A program made the position numbers and the translations under genes. Shown in pieces: positions 14,644 through 21,765 of a DNA stretch of 29,181 nucleotides. The DNA comes from a virus. Each line of letters begins with the position of its first letter. Position 1 is the stretch's first letter. The stretch covers positions 1 through 29,181 of the IMG/VR virus record IMGVR_UViG_3300044858_005132. One strand, 5' to 3'. The notes under the pieces are model-generated. The model searched no databases. It was given only the letters and a program-made list of their open reading frames with translations, and was not told where the DNA came from.

Positions 14644-15588
14644 CTACAGAGCTCTCCCAGCACCGCACACCACCCGAAAACCGAAGCTGCTGTTGAGGCC
14701 GCCGCGGCTGTCGCTATTGCTGCGGTAAGCAGAACGGCAGCGACAAGAATAGCTGAACCAAGAACCGCCCCGCCGAGGAGGATCCCCATTTTCTATCCAG
14801 GCACTGCCATCCGTCGGCGCACCGTAGTTATCGTGCCAGGTATCGGCGCACCACTCCCAGACATTGCCGTGCATATCGTACAAACCGAAGGCATTGGGCG
14901 GAAACTGTCCCACGGGAGTCGTGTGTTTTAGATATTATACTTTGGGTTAATAAGCGTAGGTTTTGCTGGCATCATAGTTAGCCAATTCCCCTGTAATGAT
15001 TTCCCCAAAGTGAAAGGCGGTTGTTGTCCCCGCTCTACAGGCATATTCCCATTCTGCCTCACTCGGTAGTCGGTATTCCCCTCCTGTTAGTTTCGATAAT
15101 CTCGCACAAAATTCGACGGCATCGTACCAGTCGATTTGTTCCACAGGTTTATCCCGGCGCGTGGATGATCCCCCCCTATCCTTAAAGTGAGAGGGATCAG
15201 GATCAAGATCTTTTTTTACTTTCAAATCCGTGCGAGAGGCAACTACTCTCCACTGTGCCTGGGTGATAGGATACTTGCCCATGAAAAAGGGGGGAACGTT
15301 AACCTCATGTTGAGGACGTTCATCATCGTAACTATCTTTCTCGTCTTGCGGTGAACCCATCGTGAATGTCCCCCCCGGTATAGCAATCATCTCTAAGGTG
15401 ATGCCGTTGCCCAAATCTTCGCTGAAATATTGGGACTGTTTCGACTCTTTTTTGATTTGCTCACCCTTCTCATTTACTCGCACCACCTCAAAGTTAAATG
15501 ATAACAATTCTAACTTTTGCAACGGTTTAACTGAATCTGGATTAACTGAGACTGGAACCTTCTTTGATTGCGTATTTTGATGTTTCAT
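14644..15588 (-). pseudogene. FGE-fold protein with DGR-like variable region, interrupted by two stops
   Basis: The first part (to 14947) has the FGE-sulfatase/C-type-lectin-like fold: EMIAIPGGTFTMGSPQDEKD, MGKYPITQAQW, and [20 protein letters not shown]. Two in-frame TAA codons (14947-14949 and 14935-14937) stand where homologues read a Gly/Lys-rich loop. The same frame then continues with [25 protein letters not shown], and a C-terminal variable region (about 14674-14770) ending GFRVVC. Variable codons there are nearly all NNC (TTC, AGC, TGC, TAC, GAC, GGC, CTC), the footprint of AAC mutagenesis. A GTG at 14913 could restart translation. The gene is flanked by duplicated 3' ends of its upstream neighbour. 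Confidence 0.8.
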
Positions 15589-16076
15589 AATAATATATCA
15601 AGTAATGTATTGATGTCCCCAATAGTGCAGCTGAGGGCATCAGCCTCTATAAAGCGTATCTCTCCACCTACACGATGAAAGGCCTGGGCATTCTCCTTAT
15701 CGAGGGGCCGCTCCTTATTAGTAAAGACTACCTGCTCTGTCTCCTGCTGTAGTGCGTAGTTGATAGCCGTACGATAGAGGTCCTGGTCTATTACGTAGCG
15801 GAGGGCCGTTTCGTTAGGGTTAAGCCCATCTGTCACGTAACGGCGGCCCACTACTAAGAAGGGACTGTTCTGATAACGCACTACCAGAACAGTCCAATAC
15901 ATAGTGCCATAGCGTGTGCCCTGGGCCCACGGACTAGTAGCCACTACGTTGATAGTGATGTTAGGAATAGCATCCTCTAGACTCAGGAGAGTGTAGAGGG
16001 ATAACTCTGGGAAGACAAAGGGTAGTGCTGTTCTGTCTTGTCTAATGGCGGGCAGCGCCAATACAGTCTCAAGCAA
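15585..16076 (-). CDS. 163-aa protein, function unknown
   Basis: TTG start at 16074-16076, supported by AGGAGA six bases upstream and by overlap with the stop of the BRO-like gene. It reads METVLALPAIRQDRTALPFV-like (TTG as Met, then LETVL) and has a mixed alpha/beta centre (YGTMYWTVLVVRYQNSPFLV). No domain recognised; the size and strand pattern are compatible with a small nuclease-like fold, but I see no catalytic motif. Its stop overlaps the ATG of the FGE gene (ATGA). Its 3' end is duplicated at 14550-14597. Confidence 0.65.
   Translation of the reverse strand: MLETVLALPAIRQDRTALPFVFPELSLYTLLSLEDAIPNITINVVATSPWAQGTRYGTMYWTVLVVRYQNSPFLVVGRRYVTDGLNPNETALRYVIDQDLYRTAINYALQQETEQVVFTNKERPLDKENAQAFHRVGGEIRFIEADALSCTIGDINTLLDILL
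15598..15645. repeat. 48-bp direct repeat, copy 2 (native 3' end of the 163-aa gene)
   Basis: It encodes ADALSCTIGDINTLLDI at the end of the 163-aa protein. Its partner at 14550-14597 lies beyond the FGE pseudogene. Both copies end in the same ATGA stop-start overlap with the next gene. Confidence 0.85.
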
Positions 16077-16665
16077 TGTATTCTCCTGCTATCTCGTAGC
16101 ATATTGTTAACGCGTCCTCGTGCATAACCTTGCCCTTTATATCGATGTGTGTATCAGAGAACGCTACTATAAGAGGAGGATGAGGATGGCCGCGCTCTTT
16201 CAACTTATTCTCTATCTGCTGATATACATACAGACTGGCATCATATCTAGTTATACCGTCCTTATACTGCCGTGTTGCGATTAGTTGATTAACTATGCGG
16301 GACAACTTAACAGCATCGGGGGCATCCATAATATCTTTGAGGATACGACGAGCTTTCATGTAATTACTCATACGCAACATCGACTCCTTAGCAACAGCTA
16401 GCGCTTCGTCGCTGTACCAGTCCCAGAAGTCTATCTCATCATTAATAAAAACCAGCTGATATACACCAGCTGGTTCTAGCACCATTGTTGAGTTCTTCAT
16501 AAGCTTATTATGACTAGTGACCTGTTCTAGGGCATCGTCAGAGAGATTGAGGGCTCTGAGAACATCCTTAGCGCTAACATAAACATCAATGAATTCTATG
16601 GGCAAGTTATTGTATTGTTGAATCAAGGCACACGCCCCCCTTGTATGGATATTAATTACTATCAT
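16069..16665 (-). CDS. BRO-N-like regulatory protein
   Basis: 198 aa from the ATG at 16665 (MIVINIHTRGACALIQQ). A start at 16815 would run 150 bp into the polymerase-like gene in another frame and is unlikely. Residues about 20-110 resemble BRO-N: LPIEFIDVYVSAKDVLRALN, then LEPAGVYQLVFINDEIDFWD, the same pattern as the antirepressor at 10923-11729. The second half (YMKARRILKDIMDAPDAVKL and beyond) is unassigned. It overlaps the upstream gene by 14 bp and the downstream gene by 8 bp, so the three are probably one operon. Confidence 0.6.
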   Translation of the reverse strand: MIVINIHTRGACALIQQYNNLPIEFIDVYVSAKDVLRALNLSDDALEQVTSHNKLMKNSTMVLEPAGVYQLVFINDEIDFWDWYSDEALAVAKESMLRMSNYMKARRILKDIMDAPDAVKLSRIVNQLIATRQYKDGITRYDASLYVYQQIENKLKERGHPHPPLIVAFSDTHIDIKGKVMHEDALTICYEIAGEYIA

Positions 16666-18124
16666 CGGCACTGAGATTTGATGTATCAGCGCTATTATCT
16701 GACCTACTAATGGTATTCTTATGGGGGGTGGGGGCCCAGTCTCCGTATCCTGTTGTGGCCTGGAGCCGAGTTCCCGCACCCATGATGATATCCGCGATGT
16801 TGGCGCACTCCGCATTGAATGGTATGATCTCGATCTGGCGACCGCACACGGTGATTGACTCCTCTGGGTCGGGTGAGGAGATGGGTTTGGGATGTATGTT
16901 TAGGTATCCGGTCGATACCTCGTTGATGTTGATGGAGTTATGAATCAGGGCACCGTCGTGCTGGTTGTTAGATGCGAGGTCGTGGATATCTCGCAGGCTG
17001 TCTACCTCTATACGTTGTAGTAGAGCCGACATGGCGGCTATCTTCTCGTGCTTGGGTATCAGTTTAGACCACTTCGTTATGCTGGTAGCTATGCCCTTAA
17101 GGTATCCTACTAAGCTAGCGAGGGCCCGCGTCTTAGTGGATACGTCCTTATCAGCTAGGAGCGGCTCATCTAGTACTAGGCGTGGTATAGCAAAGCGACT
17201 ACTGAGACGCTTAACGAGCCGGGCCCCATTGATTACTGCTAACACAGCTGTCTTCACAGTGCCTACAGACAGTAGGGGATCCGGAGAGCTCACACGGCCC
17301 GATAGCATCTCATCCAGGTGGGAGCTAATACCCAGCTTCTCCATCTCATGGTGAGCAATCGTCGCGTGGCACTTCACGGCGTCGTAGTTAATGACAGGGC
17401 TGGATATTAGCAGCACCTCTCTGAAGTTCCGACTAGCACCCTGGAGGCCGCCCCCCTTCTCGTACACGCGGAGCCCCTCGTGAGGCTGGGTCAGCTCCTG
17501 CGAATACTCTGCCTGACGTTTCGTGTAGTCGATACTCGTCACGCGCTCGAGTATACCTTGATAGCAGTTCAGGTTGTGAAGGTAGCGAGCTCGTTTACTA
17601 GCCAGCTCAGTCTCACTCAGGCTATCGCGAGTACGCTCTATTCTATCTCGTTGTCGTATCAGCCACGCGATGCCATAGCCCAAATCAACCTGAGTCGGCG
17701 GTGCACTACTAAGCGGCCTATTAAGCTTAGGAAGCGGGCGGCCATCTACATTAACGAACCACTGATCCTGTAGTCGAGAGGGGCTCAATAGTAAATCCTC
17801 TCCCTTCTCGATGAAGGAATCGATGATGTGCTCATGGATACGGTAGCGGAAGCAGATCCCCTCCTTAGCGTAGTAGGGGGCTCGCGTCATGAACAACTTT
17901 ACACTCTCCCAGCTATAGTTTCTGCAGTAGACGTGAATGAAGCTCTTACGAGGCAGGGGCACACCCTTCCACGCGTGGTAATCAGACTTAGCACGCATCT
18001 GGCGCTGGCACAAAAACGTGTGGATGAATAAACGCCGACTATCACTATCCATGCCAGCTGTTAGCTCGCGCAAATAATGATACTGACTAATAGTGAGTTT
18101 TAGATTAGTTTGGATGTACGGCAT
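16652..18124 (-). CDS. Divergent palm-domain polymerase candidate
   Basis: 490 aa from the ATG at 18124, with GGAGA five bases upstream. GLRVYEKGGGLQGASRNFRE (217-236) is followed by VINYDAVKCHATI (motif A-like, D248), VKTAVLAVINGARLVKR (motif B-like, K291, NG299-300), and NNQHDGALI (motif C-like, HDG 389-391). The order and the K...NG / HDG elements fit single-subunit palm polymerases (family A / T7-like) or their shortened relatives in plasmids and large viruses. There is no exonuclease motif. It could be a DNA polymerase, a primase-polymerase or an RNA polymerase. The Ser/Asp-rich C-tail (SRSDNSADTSNLSADDSN) is likely disordered. It leads the operon with the BRO-like gene. Confidence 0.55.
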   Translation of the reverse strand: MPYIQTNLKLTISQYHYLRELTAGMDSDSRRLFIHTFLCQRQMRAKSDYHAWKGVPLPRKSFIHVYCRNYSWESVKLFMTRAPYYAKEGICFRYRIHEHIIDSFIEKGEDLLLSPSRLQDQWFVNVDGRPLPKLNRPLSSAPPTQVDLGYGIAWLIRQRDRIERTRDSLSETELASKRARYLHNLNCYQGILERVTSIDYTKRQAEYSQELTQPHEGLRVYEKGGGLQGASRNFREVLLISSPVINYDAVKCHATIAHHEMEKLGISSHLDEMLSGRVSSPDPLLSVGTVKTAVLAVINGARLVKRLSSRFAIPRLVLDEPLLADKDVSTKTRALASLVGYLKGIATSITKWSKLIPKHEKIAAMSALLQRIEVDSLRDIHDLASNNQHDGALIHNSININEVSTGYLNIHPKPISSPDPEESITVCGRQIEIIPFNAECANIADIIMGAGTRLQATTGYGDWAPTPHKNTISRSDNSADTSNLSADDSN

Positions 18125-18189
18125 AAATTCTCCACTTAATTTAATTTTAGCATGATATAGCAATTTAAACAAGCTGGCAAAAAAGCTGT

Positions 18190-18213
18190 AAATTAGAATT
18201 ATCTATATTGACT
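18190..18213. promoter_or_regulatory. Shared motif TAGAATT(A/T)TCTATATTGA, copy 1
   Basis: TTAGAATTATCTATATTGA occurs just upstream of the polymerase-like gene's leader. The same motif, as part of a perfect inverted repeat, lies at 18711-18731. Two occurrences 520 bp apart suggest a regulator site or promoter element, but this is not tested. Confidence 0.35.
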
Positions 18214-18267
18214 CCTTGTTCGACGGACGACACCCAAAGATGCCGCCCATCAAACAAACACCAAAGA

Positions 18268-18549
18268 CTACAGCGAAACGAGCTTTCGTCCGCCGTTGAT
18301 GTCTTCTGCAATCTTGACACCTGAAACAAACGTCAACGCTTCAGCCACATTGTCGCCCTGCTGTGTCGTCACTTGCACGACGCATCCACCTGGTGTCTCC
18401 ATTGCTTTACACGACTTCATCCAACCTTGTTCCTTGCTGCTGGCTTTAAAGAGAAGCTGGAATGCATCACAGTTGCCAACAACTTTGATGTCCGAAACCT
18501 TACCAGTTTGTGCGTCTGCAACGCTGGTCACATCCAATGCCTTACTCAT
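18268..18549 (-). CDS. 93-aa conserved cyanobacterial-type protein, function unknown
   Basis: MSKALDVTSVADAQTGKVSD at the start; GGAG lies six bases before the ATG at 18549, so the earlier in-frame ATG and TTG are rejected. It is a compact beta-rich protein with three cysteines (NCDAFQ, SCKAMETPGGCVVQV). It looks like a stand-alone cyanobacterial protein rather than a phage core gene, but I cannot assign a role. It has its own leader and is flanked by a GC-rich stem-loop. Confidence 0.65.
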   Translation of the reverse strand: MSKALDVTSVADAQTGKVSDIKVVGNCDAFQLLFKASSKEQGWMKSCKAMETPGGCVVQVTTQQGDNVAEALTFVSGVKIAEDINGGRKLVSL

Positions 18550-18583
18550 AGTCATCTCCAAAATCGCCGTCGAATAAAATGGT

Positions 18584-18604
18584 TAGCCCCTCATTGACGT
18601 GAGG
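18584..18604. terminator. Stem-loop GCCCCTCA / TGAGGGC
   Basis: GCCCCTCA-TTGACG-TGAGGGC lies upstream of the 93-aa gene, followed on the plus strand by an AT-rich stretch. It may stop read-through or act in the 5' leader of the minus-strand gene. Confidence 0.35.
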
Positions 18605-18798
18605 GCATTAATATTGTACCACACTTCCCTCACTTTAGCAAGGGCTTCGGTCGTGAGCTCAGCCGAACAGTCTTTACCCTGACATTCAAGATAATTAAAT
18701 GTTTTCCAATATAGAATTTTCTATATTGAGACTACTACTAAGTTTACTATTAGGGCCCGCCCATCTGTCAGCATAATTATATCTAGTCAACAACATAA
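18605..18798. promoter_or_regulatory. Regulatory gap with inverted repeat
   Basis: No gene is seen. CAATATAGAA-TT-TTCTATATTG (18707-18728) is a perfect 10-bp inverted repeat, typical of a dimeric repressor site, and overlaps the second copy of the motif found near 18193. It lies about 70 bp before the plus-strand gene at 18799 and about 160 bp before the minus-strand gene's start, so it could control either. Confidence 0.45.
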
Positions 18799-19035
18799 AT
18801 GAAGAGAACTAAGAAGGGCAATGTGACGGCAGAAGCGCGGGCTGAGTACGGCACAGTAGGAGATAGATTCCCTATATTCGATAAGCGCAGTGCATTGAGT
18901 GCTCTTAAACTGCGAGGCCACGGGAATCTATCTAAGCAGGAGAGGGCCCGTGTTATTAACAAGGCCGCTAAGTTTATTCCTGAAGCAGCTCGGGCTGCTC
19001 GAGAGGTAGATCAGCGCCGCTCTCGTCGTAGTTAG
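18799..19035 (+). CDS. Small basic phage-type protein
   Basis: 78 aa starting MKRTKKGNVTAEARAEYG, containing FPIFDKRSALSALKLRGHGN and an Arg-rich end (DQRRSRRS). I recall similar short proteins beside structural genes in phages (FPIFDxxSAxxALxLRGHG), always without known function. Very basic, so nucleic-acid binding is possible. Its 3' end overlaps the convergent 80-aa gene by about 60 bp, which is long for two real genes. Both have sensible composition. Confidence 0.65.
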   Translation: MKRTKKGNVTAEARAEYGTVGDRFPIFDKRSALSALKLRGHGNLSKQERARVINKAAKFIPEAARAAREVDQRRSRRS

Positions 19036-19216
19036 AGAGAAGGAAGGTGTTAATCCAGTCTATATTGCTCTGGGTTAACTCTCTACCAGTCTCCTCGTAG
19101 TATTCTGGAAGGGCCAATACGCTTTGTATCCAATCGAGTTCTTTATCTGATACGCCCTGGAGGTCATCTAGGATCCAATTATTGTCGCGTAGTCTCTGAA
19201 TTTGTTCTGGGGTCAT
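18974..19216 (-). CDS. Small acidic protein, function unknown
   Basis: 80 aa, MTPEQIQRLRDNNWILDDLQ onwards. Two similar Trp-containing helices (ELDWIQSVLALPEYYEETGR and QSNIDWINTFLLSNYDESGA) look like an internal repeat. It overlaps the upstream gene by 38 bp. It is the last gene of a minus-strand unit that starts at 20226. No domain recognised. Confidence 0.55.
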   Translation of the reverse strand: MTPEQIQRLRDNNWILDDLQGVSDKELDWIQSVLALPEYYEETGRELTQSNIDWINTFLLSNYDESGADLPLEQPELLQE

Positions 19217-19553
19217 GGTGATCTAGTCGGCTTATAGGGAAGAGAGCCTTACCATCTATAATATCAGTTATACTGCCGATTAATAAAGAAGGGTCGCCCT
19301 CTTCATCAATTCTATCACAAGCGACAATTACATCTCCATTAGTAGCTAGGAAAATAGAGACATCTACATTACCATGAATATATGATAGGAAGTACATATC
19401 GCCATCATTATCATCAGGCCGGTCTTCTCTAGTATTGTTGCTTACTACGTAACTAGATCGATTGACATGAACTACAATAAATTTATTATTGGAATCTAGG
19501 CCTAGATTCTGATAGGCCCACGTCTTCACGATATCAATCGCGTTATCTTGCAT
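19179..19553 (-). CDS. 124-aa protein, possible immunity-like fold
   Basis: MQDNAIDIVKTWAYQNLGLD begins it. The centre (DMYFLSYIHGNVDVSIFLAT, NGDVIVACDRIDEEG) is predicted alpha/beta with many acidic residues. It overlaps both neighbours slightly (11 bp with the 227-aa gene), which supports co-translation. The small acidic fold recalls SMI1-like or DUF-type accessory proteins, but no motif settles it. Confidence 0.55.
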   Translation of the reverse strand: MQDNAIDIVKTWAYQNLGLDSNNKFIVVHVNRSSYVVSNNTREDRPDDNDGDMYFLSYIHGNVDVSIFLATNGDVIVACDRIDEEGDPSLLIGSITDIIDGKALFPISRLDHHDPRTNSETTRQ

Positions 19554-20226
19554 TTTGTCTACTCTCTTGTTTAAGTCTACCTATTTCGAGAGCGTCGCTG
19601 CTCGTGATGTGGAGCTCCTTATTGCTATTAAGCAATAAGTGTCGCGTTCGTGCGCCGGGCCAATAATAGTAATCGCCCCACTTTATCAACAGGCCTGTCT
19701 CGAGTATAGGCTCTATATCGTTTACTACTAATTGCATCTCCTCCTTAGTCATACCGAACTCACCATGGTTATGGCGGTCATAACTATCGCGCCGATAATG
19801 CTGAGTGCGACGGGCCCATACTCCATTAACGGATTCAGAGTTAGTTATCATAGCCAGCTGGCAGTAATAACGTAGATTACCACCCGGCATATTGAGAGGG
19901 GTGCTCTCAACAAGGCGGCGTATAGTAGGGCTATAGTAGTGAATACGCCATTGGTCCACTGAATTCTTATCATTATAGAAGTCGGCCCCCCATGCGGCTA
20001 TACCTAACTCGAGCACATTAGTTAGGTAGTATTTATTAGAGTTATCCTGACCACCACTCATCCTAGCATGTAACCGCGTATAGTTAATGTGGGGCTCCAT
20101 ATCCTCGAACCAGAGTTGGATAAAGCGGCCCGCTTCCTCAGGGGTAGGTTTGTATAATGATAGGAACTGGTAGTCTGTCGCTTGCCATATAATGTTGGAG
20201 ATCTGCAATGTTTTAGCTAGGTACAT
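19543..20226 (-). CDS. 227-aa phage-region protein, function unknown
   Basis: Starts MYLAKTLQISNIIWQATDYQ. It is rich in aromatic and polar residues (LWFEDMEPHINYTRLHAR, YYCQLAMITNSESVNGVWAR). The C-terminal part (MTKEEMQLVVNDIEPILETG, then LLIKWGDYYYWPGARTRHLL) looks like a small winged-helix-like region, unproven. Codon use resembles the phage module. It overlaps the genes on either side and so belongs to a four-gene unit. No catalytic motif seen. Confidence 0.6.
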   Translation of the reverse strand: MYLAKTLQISNIIWQATDYQFLSLYKPTPEEAGRFIQLWFEDMEPHINYTRLHARMSGGQDNSNKYYLTNVLELGIAAWGADFYNDKNSVDQWRIHYYSPTIRRLVESTPLNMPGGNLRYYCQLAMITNSESVNGVWARRTQHYRRDSYDRHNHGEFGMTKEEMQLVVNDIEPILETGLLIKWGDYYYWPGARTRHLLLNSNKELHITSSDALEIGRLKQESRQNAR

Positions 20227-20626
20227 TAGAATTGTAAGTTAGTGCATGATATCTTTCTTTATAATCACCCTCTACTACAAAATTAGAGGCTATTGCTATA
20301 GAAAGCATAAACAAGTTAGCATCTTTTTTCAACTGTTTAGGGGTAGAAACGCCTGTTAAAAATGTGACAACAAATAACCAAGCTTTAAAAGCTACAAACG
20401 AAATCCAATCTATTTTGACATCATTAGCATCATTGACATTATTGTATTTTAATTGTACGAATGTATCCATTACACTGTCTTTAATTGAGGCTTCATAGAA
20501 TTGTTCTAAGTATTTTGACTTAGGATTCTGTTTTGCTTCTAATACTAAAGCATCAACGTATTGTTTAGCCTCGGTAGGTAAACTATCATATTGTTTCTGA
20601 ACTTGCATTGCGCGTTGAATGTCCAT
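20213..20626 (-). CDS. Paralogue family P, member 1
   Basis: 137 aa with AGGAGTAAAA directly before the ATG. A hydrophobic stretch (WISFVAFKAWLFVVTFLTGV) is followed by STPKQLKKDANLFMLSIAIA and VVEGDYKERY. The last 50 residues align with two neighbours at 20681-21091 and 21148-21546 (pattern TGVxxPxxLrKxxxLFxxSxxxASxFxVE). Function unknown; the hydrophobic segment suggests contact with a membrane. It marks the switch from phage-like to AT-rich composition. Confidence 0.65.
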   Translation of the reverse strand: MDIQRAMQVQKQYDSLPTEAKQYVDALVLEAKQNPKSKYLEQFYEASIKDSVMDTFVQLKYNNVNDANDVKIDWISFVAFKAWLFVVTFLTGVSTPKQLKKDANLFMLSIAIASNFVVEGDYKERYHALTYNSNVPS

Positions 20627-20680
20627 TTTTACTCCTGTTTTAGGTTATTTTTACCTGTTTTACTTTATGTAGTCCCAGTT

Positions 20681-21091
20681 TTACTCCTTAGTTGTATTGT
20701 CGGTTATTTCTTTATACCAGCTTTTTTCTACTAGAAAGATTGACGCTAGTGTCAGAGATTGTCTAAAAAGATGTGGATATTTTCTGAGAGAAGGGGGAAC
20801 AGTAACTCCTGTACACACAGGCATAATAATAGTTGTAAAACACCAAAGTATAAACTGGTTAAGAAAGGAAAGATTACACTTTTCACTAGATAAATACGGA
20901 TAGATGTGCCCTTGCTGTATATCTCCTTTCCACCACCAGATTAGTATATCATTAGTTATTTGGTTAGTTTGAGATGCTTTTAACAAATCATTGATCCAAT
21001 CTCGTGACTCAAGGGATAGCTCAAGATACTTATTTTTAATCATGAGCTTGAATAGTCGATCTTTGAATTGAGGATTAATGTTAATGTTCAT
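20681..21091 (-). CDS. Paralogue family P, member 2
   Basis: 136 aa, AGGAGTAAACCA before the ATG. FLNQFILWCFTTIIMPVCTG then VTVPPSLRKYPHLFRQSL and VEKSWYKEI. It is closely related at DNA level to the broken copy at 21148-21546, including the intergenic leader, so the pair arose by a recent tandem duplication. Function unknown. Confidence 0.65.
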   Translation of the reverse strand: MNININPQFKDRLFKLMIKNKYLELSLESRDWINDLLKASQTNQITNDILIWWWKGDIQQGHIYPYLSSEKCNLSFLNQFILWCFTTIIMPVCTGVTVPPSLRKYPHLFRQSLTLASIFLVEKSWYKEITDNTTKE

Positions 21092-21147
21092 TGGTTTACT
21101 CCTGTTTTAGGTTATTTTTGTTTGTTTTACTTTATGTAGTCCCAGTT

Positions 21148-21546
21148 TTACTCTTTAGTTGTATTGTTGATTATTTCCTCATACCAGCTTTTTTCTACTA
21201 GAAAAATTGACGCTAGTGTTAAAGCTTTTCTAAAAAGATCAAAGTCTTTTCTAAGAAGAGAAGGAATAGTAACTCCTGTACATATAGGTATAAGAACAGT
21301 TATAACCCAAAATTTAATCCGATTAATAAAAGAAAGATTCCATTTATCATCGGATAAGTACGCGATGTTTCCTTTTTGTATATCCCCTTTCCATCACCAG
21401 ATTAATATCTCATTAGTTACTTGGCTAGTTTCAGATGCTTTCAATAAATTATCAATCCAATCTTGTGTCTCAAGAGATAGTTCGAGATATTTATCTCGAA
21501 TTATAATTTTGTACAGTCGCTCTTTATAATTATGGCTAAGGTTCAT
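21148..21546 (-). pseudogene. Paralogue family P, member 3, nonsense-mutated
   Basis: The minus frame from the ATG at 21546 reads MNLSHNYKERLYKIIIRDKY and aligns along its whole length with member 2. Where member 2 has ILIWWWKG, this copy has TGG TGA TGG, so one Trp codon became a stop. The rest (VITVLIPICTGVTIPSLLRK, then EEIINNTTKE) remains open. A recent loss is likely; the plus-strand frame here is a shadow. Confidence 0.7.
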
Positions 21547-21566
21547 TGGTTTACTTCCTAATTGTG

Positions 21567-21765
21567 TTAGTTTTTTTTATCTGTTTGATCCATCATTATT
21601 AATGTAAAAAGGTCAAAAGCATCTTGGTTACTTTGTCTTAATGCTATTAACTCTTCTGGGTTATATTTCATGAAAAGACGTAAATTAAGAACCACGATAG
21701 ATAAAGCTTTAACTTGTCGCTCTAAACTCTAATCTTTCATTAATTCTTTCTTTCTGATGTGTCAT
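21567..21765 (-). pseudogene. Small gene coupled to pentapeptide protein B, split by a 7-bp duplication
   Basis: The ATG overlaps the pentapeptide gene's stop (TAATG). It reads MTHQKERINERLE, then hits a stop. In the next frame the protein continues ERQVKALSIVVLNLRLFMKY, NPEELIALRQSNQDAFDLFT, LIMMDQTDKKN. The join contains TTAGAGT-TTAGAGC; removing one seven-base unit restores a single 60-65-aa frame. So it is either a recently broken gene or one that could switch by gain and loss of the unit. Confidence 0.65.

Noticed and set aside
14571-14789. Minus-strand 72-codon Ala-rich frame over the FGE 3' end
   Set aside because: Out-of-frame shadow of the FGE variable region; the true frame there encodes RGGSW...GFRVVC.
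14935-14949. Genome-wide stop-codon reassignment explaining in-frame TAA and TGA codons
   Set aside because: Many intact neighbours end normally in TAA or TGA, and the affected codons do not correspond to one amino acid (Gly-like, Gln, Trp).
16710-17773. Three plus-strand frames opposite the polymerase candidate
   Set aside because: Shadows with no ribosome-binding sites. The minus frame has consistent motifs and operon context.
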